Origin: Neocallimastix lanati (nom. inval.)
Lineage: Eukaryota; Neocallimastigomycota; Neocallimastigomycetes; Neocallimastigales; Neocallimastigaceae
Length of the DNA stretch: 46,000 bases
NCBI GenBank assembly: GCA_016946835.1
Contig: JACVTC010000097.1
Span: 404,001-450,000 of the forward strand
Reading direction: 5' to 3'
The position numbers and the translations under genes are program-made. The notes under the pieces were generated by a model. That model did no database searches. It was given only the letters and a program-made list of their open reading frames with translations, and was not told the DNA's origin. The number at the start of each line of letters is the position of its first letter. Position 1 is the first letter of the stretch. Shown here piece after piece: positions 1 through 17,567 of this stretch.

Positions 1-4308
<4,308 letters not shown>

Positions 4309-5205
4309 TTTTGAATAATATATTTATTCTTTTCAATAATTGGAGTTTTAAAAAAGATAACTTATATATTATTAAATATGATATTAAACTCTATGTAAGT
4401 ATAAAGAATAACAGACAATATTAGATATATAAATAAATTAGTATTAATTGTTAAAAAAAAAAAATTAATAATTAGAAAATTAAAATTCATTATTATAATT
4501 ATTAATGTTACTATTACTACTATTACTTTTGTTAATGAATTCCTACATTACATACTACTAATATTATTGTTATAAATTACTACTATCATTTATTACTCAT
4601 TACTAAATTTATACTTTAATATAAAAATATTTTTAAATATAATATATATTTACATAAAATAACTTCTTTATATATATTTCTATTTATATTAATAAATATA
4701 TAAATATAAAAGATAGAAATGTGTTCATTCAAAATTTTTATGTTTTTAATTTTTATATGTAATTTTTTATATTTTCCAATAAATATTCAGAATACTAATA
4801 TTTTTGAATTACTTTAATTATTATTGCTATTTCTATTATAAAATGATATATAAACATTACATAAGAAATTTCATTTTAATTTCATATTTAAAATATGGAT
4901 AATAAATTTTATTAAATAAATTATGAAGTTTTATATTAAATGTATTTTATGCTCGAGAAATACTTGTACTTAAAATATAATTCTTTTTAAATGGATATTC
5001 AATCTACTTACTTTTTTTTTTTTTTAATAATTAATATATATATATAATTTTTATAATTCTATTAATTAATGTTTAATAAAATCAATAATAAATAAACTAA
5101 AAGGATATGCTTTTATTTTTAGTTTAATGTTAAATATTTTAATAACAATTTCAATAATTAAAGCAATAACTTACATAATATAAAGAATTATATATAAAAA
5201 TATAT

Positions 5206-5247
<42 letters not shown>

Positions 5248-5773
5248 ATATGAGAAAATAAAATAAATTTTATTTATAATTTTAATTATTTGATTTGAAT
5301 ATTATTATATTTTTATAATTTTAATTTTTTATATTATATAATTTATTCATTAATTGTATAAATATAGATTTTTATAATATTTATAATTATAATTAGATTA
5401 TATAAATTATTATTACTATTTTGTTATTTATTATTTATTATTGATATATATTTTATATTTTATATATTATTTATTATTCATTATTAATATATATACTTAT
5501 TATTGATTTATATTATTTATTATTTAATATTTATTATGATTAAAATTACAACGATGATAATTATATAAATATATAATTTAATATTATTATTTAAATATTA
5601 ATAAATTATTATTCACTAAATCAGTTTGTGATTTATCTATGTATTTATTTTATTTTTTGAAATAAAAATATTAAAAATTATATAAACAGACATATAAATA
5701 TGTAAATTCATTAAATAATTAAATAATATTTATCATTTTTTTAGTTATATATTATAAGTTTTTTTTAGTTATT
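4309..5773. other. Intergenic AT-rich sequence upstream of the SM gene
   Basis: I find no coding, RNA or repeat structure here beyond homopolymers (a poly(A) run at about 5206-5245) and general A/T drift. The part next to 4308 must contain the SM-gene promoter, but no motif can be singled out in such biased sequence. Confidence 0.6.
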
Positions 5774-5780
5774 AATCCGC

Positions 5781-6401
5781 TTTATATCGAACCAGGATCT
5801 ATCCTGATTGTTAGTCCGTGGGCTAGCATATATAAGGCTCCTGGTTCGATACCGTCCTATGACCCCTATCCAGGTTTTCCCCACATGAGGTTTTTACGGA
5901 ACATGGTGGCCAGGGTTACAGGTAAGTATTTCCCATTATATATATACTATTATTCTTAATATCCTAAGTAATAAAGACTGGATACTGTCCTAACTGTGGG
6001 TTGCACAAGTACTGTCATTTAATATATTTACAAGAGAATTATCATTTGAGTATATGATTTCATGTACCTATGTAGATATATTCTACTTGGTGATGTAGAT
6101 ATTCTACTAAATTGCAATCTTTCTGACGTTTATGCAATTACAAAGAGAGCTAGTACATATTTTCATGAGTTAGTTTATACAGGCCTCATTTCAAAAGGAA
6201 TTTAGGAACTGGAGAAGCACTCTAAAAAAATGTACTAGAAAATTCTCAGCAATAATATACAATAATATACATGTCTGAGGATCAATGCTGAATATTCAGT
6301 AAGGCTGTCCAAAAGGATCAATTCTGCCTATAGGGAGGTATTGTGACTACCTCAATGTTCCTGTAAATGGACGTTACACACCAGAAATAAAAAAAAAAAA
6401 A
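5781..6401 (+). mobile_element. Decayed retroposon-like insertion ending in poly(A)
   Basis: This block is visibly less AT-rich than everything around it and ends in a poly(A) run (6389-6403). The 7-mer AATCCGC occurs at 5774-5780 and again at 6402-6408, consistent with a target-site duplication. It opens with a 12-bp inverted repeat (TATCGAACCAGG at 5785-5796 with CCTGGTTCGATA at 5840-5851) whose right arm resembles a Pol III B box (GGTTCGATACC). Short open stretches occur, such as SDVYAITKRASTYFHELVY near 6130, but stops interrupt every frame. I cannot name the family. A LINE 3' end or a tRNA-headed SINE are both possible. Confidence 0.6.
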
Positions 6402-6408
6402 AATCCGC

Positions 6409-9750
<3,342 letters not shown>

Positions 9751-10328
9751 ATGACCGAGGTAGTATATAAAATTGGTTTAATATAATATAAATTCTTAAG
9801 AAATGGAAATTGTGTATTATAAATCATTTTAAATAATTTTTAATTAATAAAATTTTGCATATATTAATGAAAATAGGATTTAAAAAATAAATTAGGAACG
9901 GAACCTGAATGTTCTAATTTCGAAGAAAATCTTAGAAATTTTATCTTTGATGCTGTTATTTTTTTCTTTAATATTATAATTAATAGTACGTATAATAAGG
10001 GAATAATAAATTACAAGATTTACAAAAATTAATTTTTACATTTTATATATTAAATTAAAAATTTAATAATTAAATATATTTTTAGTTTTCTTTAGAGATG
10101 TACAAACTAGGGGACAACATTATATTCCAAAAAAAGGTCCAGTTATTTTTGTTGCTGGTAATTTATTATAAATTAATATTTTTATAAGAATAATGATATA
10201 ATAAATTTATTCATCATTTAACTTAAATTTATTATTATGATTTTTTTATATAAATAATATAAATATATAAATAATTTTTTAAACATTTTAATATATATTT
10301 TAATCTTTATATATATATATGAATAATA

Positions 10329-10367
<39 letters not shown>

Positions 10368-12851
10368 AAAAATAAATAAATAAATAATTTTTTTGAATAT
10401 TTAAATATATATATTATTTGTAACTTAATTTCAATAGCTCCACATGCAAATCAAGTAAATATAAATATAATAAATATAAATATATATATATATGTTGATT
10501 TTTAGAATCAATTAATGAAAACTTTTTGAATTTTATAAATATTATATTATGTTTTTTTTGCAGTTTGTTGATCCAATTCTTTTAATTACAAAAACTAACA
10601 GAAGAGTTGGCTTTTTAATTGCACAGTCATCTATGGAAAGAAAATGGATTGGAAGATTTGCAAGAGCATTAAGAACAAGTTAGTTAATTAGATAGATGAA
10701 ACGATTAAATATTAATTATAATAAATAATAAATCATTTTTTTGTTATTCTTATATTTATTATATAATTTCTGTATATCACATAAATAATTTTTAATTTAA
10801 TTATAAATAATTATATATTTTATACACAATTTGTTATTTTTCAGATTTTGAAATTGAAAAAATTAAAAATTTCAAATAATAATAATAATTTATTTCTTTA
10901 ATTTTTTATTTTACATAAAATTAAATATTTTAAAATATATTTATAATAATAAAAACTATTATAAATAGTTCCAGTTATTCGTGCTCAAGACTTAGCTAAA
11001 AATGGTGAAGGAACAATTTATTTACCTAGTCCATTAACTGATCCATTACTTGTTCGTGGTTACAATACAAAATTTTTAAGTACTCTTAAACCAAGATATA
11101 GATTATCTTTACCAAATAAATGTATGGCTGAAGTTGAATCTATTGTTTCTGATACTGAACTTGTTTTAAAGTATCCATTTGAAAATGGTGTTGAACTTTT
11201 AACCCAAGAAAAAGGTAGTAAATACAGATTTGCTCCATTTGTTGATCAACATATTGTTTATAGTAAAGTTTTTAATCGTCTTAACAATAATAAATGTATT
11301 GGTATTTTCCCAGAAGGAGGTTCTCATGATCGTTCTACTTTCTTGCCACTTAAGGCAGGTGTTACTATTATGGCTTTAGGTGCAATGTGTGAATATCCTG
11401 GTTTAAAGGTTACTGTTATTCCTGTTGGTTTGAATTACTTCCATCCAAATAAATTTAGATCTAGAGCTGTAGTAGAATTTGGTAAACCAATTGAAATTCC
11501 TCAAGAATTAATTGAACAATATAAATTGGGAGGTATTCATAAACGTGAAGCTTGTTCTACTCTTTTGGAATCTATCTATAATAGTTTACTTACCGTTACT
11601 GTTACTGCTCCAGATTATGAAACATTAATGGTAATTCAAGCTGCAAGAAGACTTTACAATCCACTTCATAAGAAACTTAACTATAATAATACACTTGAAC
11701 TTACTAGAAGATTAACAGCTGGTTATATTGCTTTTAAGGATGTTGATGAAGTTAAAGCTCTTACATCTAAGGTTATTGCTTATAATGAAAAATTAAATTA
11801 CTATGGTTTAAGAGATCATCAAGTTCATACCACTTCCATTGGAAGATATGATGCTTTCCTTATCTTATGTATTCGTTTCTTCTATTTCTTACTAATGTTT
11901 ATTATTTCATTCCCAGGTTTTATTTTGAATCTTCCAATTCTAGTTATTACCTCAGTTTACAGTAAGAAGAAGGCAAAGGAAGCCAAGGCTAAGTCTACAG
12001 TTAAGATTAATGCTATTGATGTAATTGCTACTTGGAAGATTCTTGTTACTTTGGGTATTTGCCCATTAATATATATTATTTATTCTCTTATTGCTGTAAA
12101 TATCTATATTAAGTCTACTCCAAACCCAACTTCGTTCCTTCAAGATGTTAGCGTTTTCTTTAAAGCTTTAACTTTTATTCCATTTATCTCTTACTTAAGT
12201 ATTCGTTTTGGTGAAACCGGTATTGATTTATATAAGTCATTACAACCTCTCTTTTTAGCCTGTCTTCCAAGCGGTAGAAAAGAAACTGAAAAACTTCGAA
12301 ATGAGCGTTTAAATCTTCAACGTGAAATTAATGCATTAATTGATGAATATGGTCCTAAACTTATTGAAAACTTTGATTCTATTAGATTAGTTAGTAAGGA
12401 TGAAGCTAAAGAAAGCGCTGAATTTGGTGAAAAATTAGATTTAGGTGAAGTTAGTTTAAGTACTAGAAAGCGTATCTTTGATAATATTAATCGTAGAATT
12501 TGGTATAGAGGTGGAAATGTTAGTGCTACTGAAGCTGAAGAAGAAGAGGTTGGTGATGATGAAGAAGTCGGTGGTGGTTCTTCTGTTTCTTCTGGTGAAG
12601 AAGATGATGATGTTCCACACCATGAGGGATTATTAAAATCATATCGTAAGAAGTTACGTAGAAGAATTAGAGAAACTAAGTATAATAGAGTAGATACCAA
12701 TAATACTGATGTTGAAGAATACACAACTAAATTTTCAAAGTCAAAGAGAGAAAATATATTACAAAAGATTAAAAATGAAGAAAATTATAATGATTCTGAT
12801 GGTGGTTTATCCTCATATGCTACATCATTCCGTACCAAGAAATATAATTAA
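9751..12851 (+). CDS. Glycerol-3-phosphate/dihydroxyacetone-phosphate acyltransferase, Sct1/Gpt2 type
   Basis: It acylates glycerol-3-phosphate (in yeast also dihydroxyacetone phosphate) at sn-1, the first step of phosphatidic acid, phospholipid and triacylglycerol synthesis, in the ER membrane. Six exons: 9751-9759, 9877-9985, 10086-10157, 10438-10454, 10564-10678, 10969-12851. Total 2205 nt, 734 aa, close to yeast Sct1 and Gpt2. Motif I is APHANQFVDP (residues 64-73, His66 and Asp72); motif III is FPEGGSHDRS (221-230); VGLNYFHPNKFRSRAVVEFG follows near 260. Hydrophobic segments lie at about 27-40, 405-437, 463-488 and 497-520. The last 130 residues are charged, with an acidic Glu/Asp-rich stretch and then a basic one, as in yeast homologues. 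The start follows AAAA; exon 1 holds only Met-Thr-Glu, so the exact 5' end is less certain than the rest. Confidence 0.94.
10438..10454 (+). other. 17-nt micro-exon carrying the acyltransferase catalytic His
   Basis: Bounded by ATAG and GTAAAT, this exon completes an Ala codon and adds Pro-His-Ala-Asn-Gln. It supplies the catalytic His of motif I, while the Asp of the same motif is in the next exon. Skipping the exon would both remove His66 and shift the frame. Confidence 0.88.
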
Positions 12852-13945
12852 TTTCATTAAATTGTTTAAGAAATGTAATATAATAAAATAGTAATAATAA
12901 TAACTTAATAAAAAAAATCTGTAATGATTATTTTTATTATAACCATAATTATATAATTCTATTACTATTATTATTATTATAATTTATTATATATAATAGG
13001 ATTATAAAGTAAATATAATATATTAAAAAATAATAAGTCTATTATTTTTATTTTATTTATTCTTATTCTTATTATTATTATTATTTTTATTTTTTTTTAT
13101 TTTTTAATTTTTTTTTATTTTTGTTTTTTATTTTTATTTTTTTTTATTATTTTTTTTTTTTTTTTTTTTTAACTTATATTGTGGAATAGAATATATATAT
13201 ATATATATATAAATTTAAATATATTCAAGTAATAAAAAGCAAAAACAAAAATATAAAAAACATAATAAAACAAACAAACAAACAAACAAACAAACAAAAA
13301 AAGCAAAACAAAAAAACAAAAAAAAAAAAACACACACACAAAAAAAAAATTAATGTTATATAATTTATATTTATATATAATATTTTTTTAAGTTTTGTAA
13401 ATATATATATATATTTCATACTTCACATAATTCGTTTAATTATATATAATTAAATATGTAATTAAATCAATATCCATAATAAAACAATAATAACTACCAA
13501 CATTAATAAAATAAAATAAAAAAAAAAAAAGAAAAAAAAGAAAAAGAAAATAAATTAATTTCTAAATTATATTTTAATATTTATAAATAACAGAATAATT
13601 CCATACAAAATAATTTATTTAATATTATATTAATGTTCTAATTTTAATTTTATTTTCATATCTTGTTAAAAATATATATCTTTTTTGTTTTTAAATTTTA
13701 TTTATTGGTTAATCTATATATATTATTATTATTATTATTATTATTATTAAATATAATAATATAAACCATAAATATTTTAATAATTAATAACAATTAAAAC
13801 GTGTATTTGTTGTAATATATATATATTTATTTATTGAATTTATAATAAATTTAAATTAAAAAATAGTAAATAAATAAATAAATAAATAAAAAAAAAAAAA
13901 AAAAAAAAAAATAAATAAATAAAAATAAATAAATAGATAAGTAAA

Positions 13946-13976
<31 letters not shown>

Positions 13977-13984
13977 TAATATTG
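12852..13984. other. Intergenic AT-rich sequence downstream of the acyltransferase gene
   Basis: It contains poly(T) at about 13142-13170, an AAAC array at 13264-13298, AAAT and poly(A) runs at 13866-13970 and AAT units just before 13981. No gene or RNA is visible. Confidence 0.65.
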
Positions 13985-14735
13985 TTTATACTTAGAAAGG
14001 TACATAAATGGGCTAATTTAAATGAAATAGCTTCTGGTATTGAAAAATGTGCAACTATGGTTATGAAACCAATGAACTTCCATTTTCCTCCATATTATAG
14101 TGATCCAACCTTCTATTTAGGAATGAATTCTATTCCTAAAGTTTCTAGTTATATTTATCTAGGTATTCCTTTTTCAGATGATCTTTTATTAGAACACATT
14201 ATATCTCATATACATTTTAAAGTTAGAAAATCCCTTCTTTCATTTACACGTTTCTTTTCAAATAAACTTTTATTCCTATTGTATACAAGAAAAAAGTTCT
14301 TCAATCCTTTGTAACTAGTAAAGCTATTTATTATTCTCCTCTACTTGGTTCAAACAAATTTAGAATGGCTAGAATTCAAACATTAATTAATACTGGTCTA
14401 TTTTGGTGTATCGATTCCTTTTCTAAAAAAGTAACACAAATTCTGAAAACAATGACTATTTCAGACATAATTCTACTATGAGTACTTAAACTTTATCTCG
14501 GTATCCCTCCTATTGCTGGTATCTGCGCAGTCTTACAAGTTAAATCGTTTTCAAAATGGAGTAAATCTAACTGTATTATAAAAGATCATCATTTATTCAT
14601 ACGAAGAATGAATCTCACCTTAGTAGTTCAATAAATGATGAATCCGGGGAGAGTTTAGTGGACACCACATTATCTATTTTAAAGATGTTATTTCTAGGTT
14701 TTATTATCTTTTTATTTGGTAGGAGGGAGAATTCT
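13985..14735 (+). pseudogene. 3' fragment of a non-LTR retrotransposon reverse transcriptase, broken
   Basis: The block is less AT-rich than its surroundings and reads, across three frames, like the thumb and C-terminal part of a LINE-type ORF2. Frame 1 (to about 14270) has VHKWANLNEIASGIEKCATM and then SYIYLGIPFS, the motif typical of the region after the RT active site. A frameshift near 14267-14272 leads to VLQSFVTSKAIYYSPLLGSN and INTGLFWCIDSF. A TGA stop at about 14478 is followed in the same frame by LYLGIPPIAGICA. A second shift near 14600 leads to ESHLSSSINDESGESLVDTT. The catalytic RT core and the endonuclease are missing, so this is a 5'-truncated, dead copy. Similar sequences are, from memory, frequent in Neocallimastigomycete genomes. 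Confidence 0.75.
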
Positions 14736-14879
14736 CTCATAGTCCAACTTGCCAAAATACATAGTATTTTTGAGCTTTTTTATTTTTTATTTTTTATTTT
14801 TTTAAACTTTTATTTCTTTTATTTGTATTTTCAATTTCAAATGTACTTTATACTTACATGTATTTTTTATAATAAAATT

Positions 14880-15440
14880 AATTAAATTATGGAAGTACAT
14901 TCTCTTCCCAGTCTAAAAAAAGAAAAAAAAAATTTTATTCTTAGAATATTATTGACCAGATCTTTATCTATCATGTCTTCTGCTTCTTTATTATAATTAT
15001 CTTTTGTTTCTTTTAACATGATATAATAATTAGTATTTATTTTTTATGTCTTCGTAATGGTTTTCAGTGGTATATATTTTTCTTGAAATAAATATTATTG
15101 AGATCCTTAGGCGTGAATCCTTAATAGGTGGTCAATTTTTTTTCGTTCAGTGATTGGTAAATTTTTTATTATTTATTTGTTTGAATATTGTCATAATTTT
15201 ATTAGTAATATCAGGTATTTTCCTCTGGCATACTTTCAAGACTTTTAAAGCATTTATCCATTCTTGGAGGGCTACATCTTCATCTTGTTCAAATAGTACT
15301 TTTAAATTTTCCCTTAAATAATGGGTAGAGTTAGTATCTATAATTAACATGTTAGACTTTATCTTCCATGCTTAAGCATAAATGATATTTCAGTTGTATT
15401 TTCTTGGTCAATTATACCATTAATGGATACATTTTAATTA
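14880..15440 (-). pseudogene. Unidentified decayed coding relic
   Basis: Base composition is again less AT-rich than background. The longest open stretch, 15350-15147, gives 67 residues including LRENLKVLFEQDEDVALQEW. Further downstream on the same strand, short pieces in other frames (such as DNYNKEAEDMIDKDLVNNIL near 14960) look protein-like but are separated by stops. I do not recognise the family. Its position beside the reverse-transcriptase relic suggests another element fragment; that is inference. Confidence 0.35.
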
Positions 15441-15451
15441 AGGTAATCTTT

Positions 15452-15499
15452 TAATCCCAAGGTAGTAAGAACACTAGAGTTCTTACTGCCTTGGGATTA
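15452..15499. repeat. Near-perfect 21-bp hairpin
   Basis: The left arm begins TAATCCCAAGG (15452) and the right arm ends CCTTGGGATTA (15499). The arms pair over 21 bp with one G-T pair (15463 with 15488), around a loop of about six bases. The arms contain runs of G/C unusual for this genome, so the symmetry is not due to A/T bias. It could be the end-to-end join of element termini, a small foldback element or an encoded RNA hairpin. Confidence 0.8.
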
Positions 15500-16578
15500 T
15501 TCTGATTATCTAAGAGCTAGAGTTTTCAACGTTAAGTGGACATCCATTGTTTACAGTTATGTATTAAGTGGATTATTCTAAGTTTTTTTACATTTATAAT
15601 TTTATAATAATTTTATTAAAAATTTATTTAAATATTAGTTAATATAAAATTTTTATTAGAAATTTAATTATATTTTAATAATAATTATAATAATAATAAT
15701 AATAATTGTTAGAACATGTGATATATATATTTAAATATATTAAAATATATTGTAATTAAAATAATATACAAATCACAATATAATTAAGTACTAGTAACTA
15801 TTTATCATAAAATATATTAATAGAGATGACATAATTATAAATCTTGATTTGTAACAAATAGAGTCTCATTTGACTCTTAAAAAGATTCTTAGTAAAAGGA
15901 TTGCTTTCCGGACACAATATTATGCCAAAGAAAAGTAAATTGGAATTTTACATTTTGATAAAAGTTGATTCATTATGTCTATTTATAGAGAATTATTAAA
16001 ACAGAATATTTAAAATGATCAAATTGCATAATTGAAGAATCACGTAAAATAAAAAATACTTGATAGTAGATAATTGTCTTAAGTAAAATAAAGCTTCAAA
16101 AATATAAAAATATTAATTTAATAGAAAAAAAAAAACACACTTAAGCATATATAAGAACTAATTTTATATCTTCGTACGATAACAATTACAATGATAACGG
16201 AAACGACAACGACAACGACGATGACAACGGCAACAATAACAAAATAACAATAATAACAACAAAATAATAATATATATTTGAAAAAAAATATATATATATA
16301 TATATAAAATTTATATCTTTTCTGTAATATTTTTTAGTAATTTAAATTTTTTGATTATTTTATTTTGAATAATATCAATATTTTATGTATGAAAAAATTT
16401 TTTTTATTTATATTTCATTTATTATACAGTTTTAGAAAATGTTATTCATATTTATTAAAATTATATATTTATATATTTTAAATCTAATAATTTATTTAAT
16501 TATTTAATTATTTATTATGTACATAAATTTTTATTATTATTTCATTATCAATTATCTTTGTATTTATAAATTAAAATA
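15500..16578. other. Intergenic sequence between the hairpin and GCP5
   Basis: Mostly A/T. A somewhat mixed patch at about 15840-16060 carries no open frame or known motif. A GC-containing triplet repeat lies at 16180-16262. Nothing else is recognised. Confidence 0.55.
16180..16262. repeat. Degenerate (NAC)n triplet tract with ACG/ACA units
   Basis: Triplets of the form AAC, GAC, GGC and GAT alternate over about 80 bp (CAACGACAACGACAACGACG at the core), then fade into AAC/AAT units. The triplet periodicity and G/C content set it apart from the AAT arrays. No open reading frame extends from it. Confidence 0.75.
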
Positions 16579-16609
16579 TTATGGGGTCAAAAATAGTATC
16601 AGAGATTCC

Positions 16610-16610
<1 letters not shown>
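16579..16610 (-). other. Terminal GCP5 micro-exon behind a poly(A) acceptor tract
   Basis: The 352-nt penultimate exon ends at a perfect donor, T|GTAAGTTT (16773/16772). Reading through instead gives a low-complexity tail to a stop at 16714. The first usable acceptor lies after a run of about 56 A residues on the coding strand. It opens 32 nt encoding LESLILFLTP and a stop, which aligns with the LESLALSL near the end of human GCP5. The 3' splice site has poly(A), not a pyrimidine tract, so retention or failure of this intron is plausible. Confidence 0.7.
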
Positions 16611-16670
<60 letters not shown>

Positions 16671-17522
16671 ATAAATATTATTTCAAATAAAAAATATTAA
16701 ATATTAAATAAGTTCATTTAATTACTATTTTATTATTATTAATAATATTATTAATATTACAAATAAACTTACATGACCCTATTGTACTGGATGAGGAAGA
16801 TTTTACATTTACATTAACATGACTACAAAGTACGGTTAAAGAATTAATAATAAAATTTAATGTTTTATCAAATTCTTCATTAATTAATTGATATTGATGC
16901 AAAAGTCTTATCTTATTTGTTTCTTCCATCGATTTACGATTATAAAAGAGTTTAACTCGTTTTTGATATTCATAAATATCTTCATTTTCACGTCTTTCAT
17001 TGAATTTCTCTTCTTCAGCTAGTTCACTTACTTCTTTCATATGAAATAATTTTTTATTATTAAGAGTAATTTCCGTAAAAATTAAACACATATTCAACAC
17101 ATCTTTAATATTTTTTTGTATAATCTATTGTTTTATATATTAAAAATTAAACACATATTCAATACATCTTTAATATTTTTTTGTATAATTTATTATATTA
17201 TATATAAGATTTTTTTTTTCTTTTTTTTTTTTTTTAAAATTTGTTATTTTTTAAAGTTCTCTAACTATAAATATTTTTATCTATGAATAATTAACTTACA
17301 GTTAAACTTAGTAAACAGTGTTCCCAAATTTTCTTTACAAATTTAGAATGTTCATTTTTTATTTTATCAAAATTTTTATAATGAATTAGTTCTTCTTGGA
17401 ATTGTTTTATTTCATTATTTAAAACCTTTGTTATTATAATAATTATTAATAATATTATAATTATACATATAAAAGTTAATTTTTTAGTGCTTATTAAATA
17501 TATACATTAATCAGTATTATTT

Positions 17523-17567
<45 letters not shown>

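Noticed and set aside
5811-5855. Possible tRNA gene (A-box-like and B-box-like sequences)
   Set aside because: The D-arm-like and T-loop-like parts are adjacent with no room for an anticodon arm, and the bases flanking the T loop do not pair. At most it is a tRNA-derived element head.
15840-16060. Less AT-biased patch as a possible gene or RNA
   Set aside because: All frames have frequent stops, and no known RNA fold or motif could be seen.
16714-16772. GCP5 ending by read-through at the stop at 16714
   Set aside because: The frame continues through a perfect GTAAGT donor into low-complexity Asn/Ile, whereas the spliced terminal exon restores the LESL motif. Read-through may still occur as intron retention.
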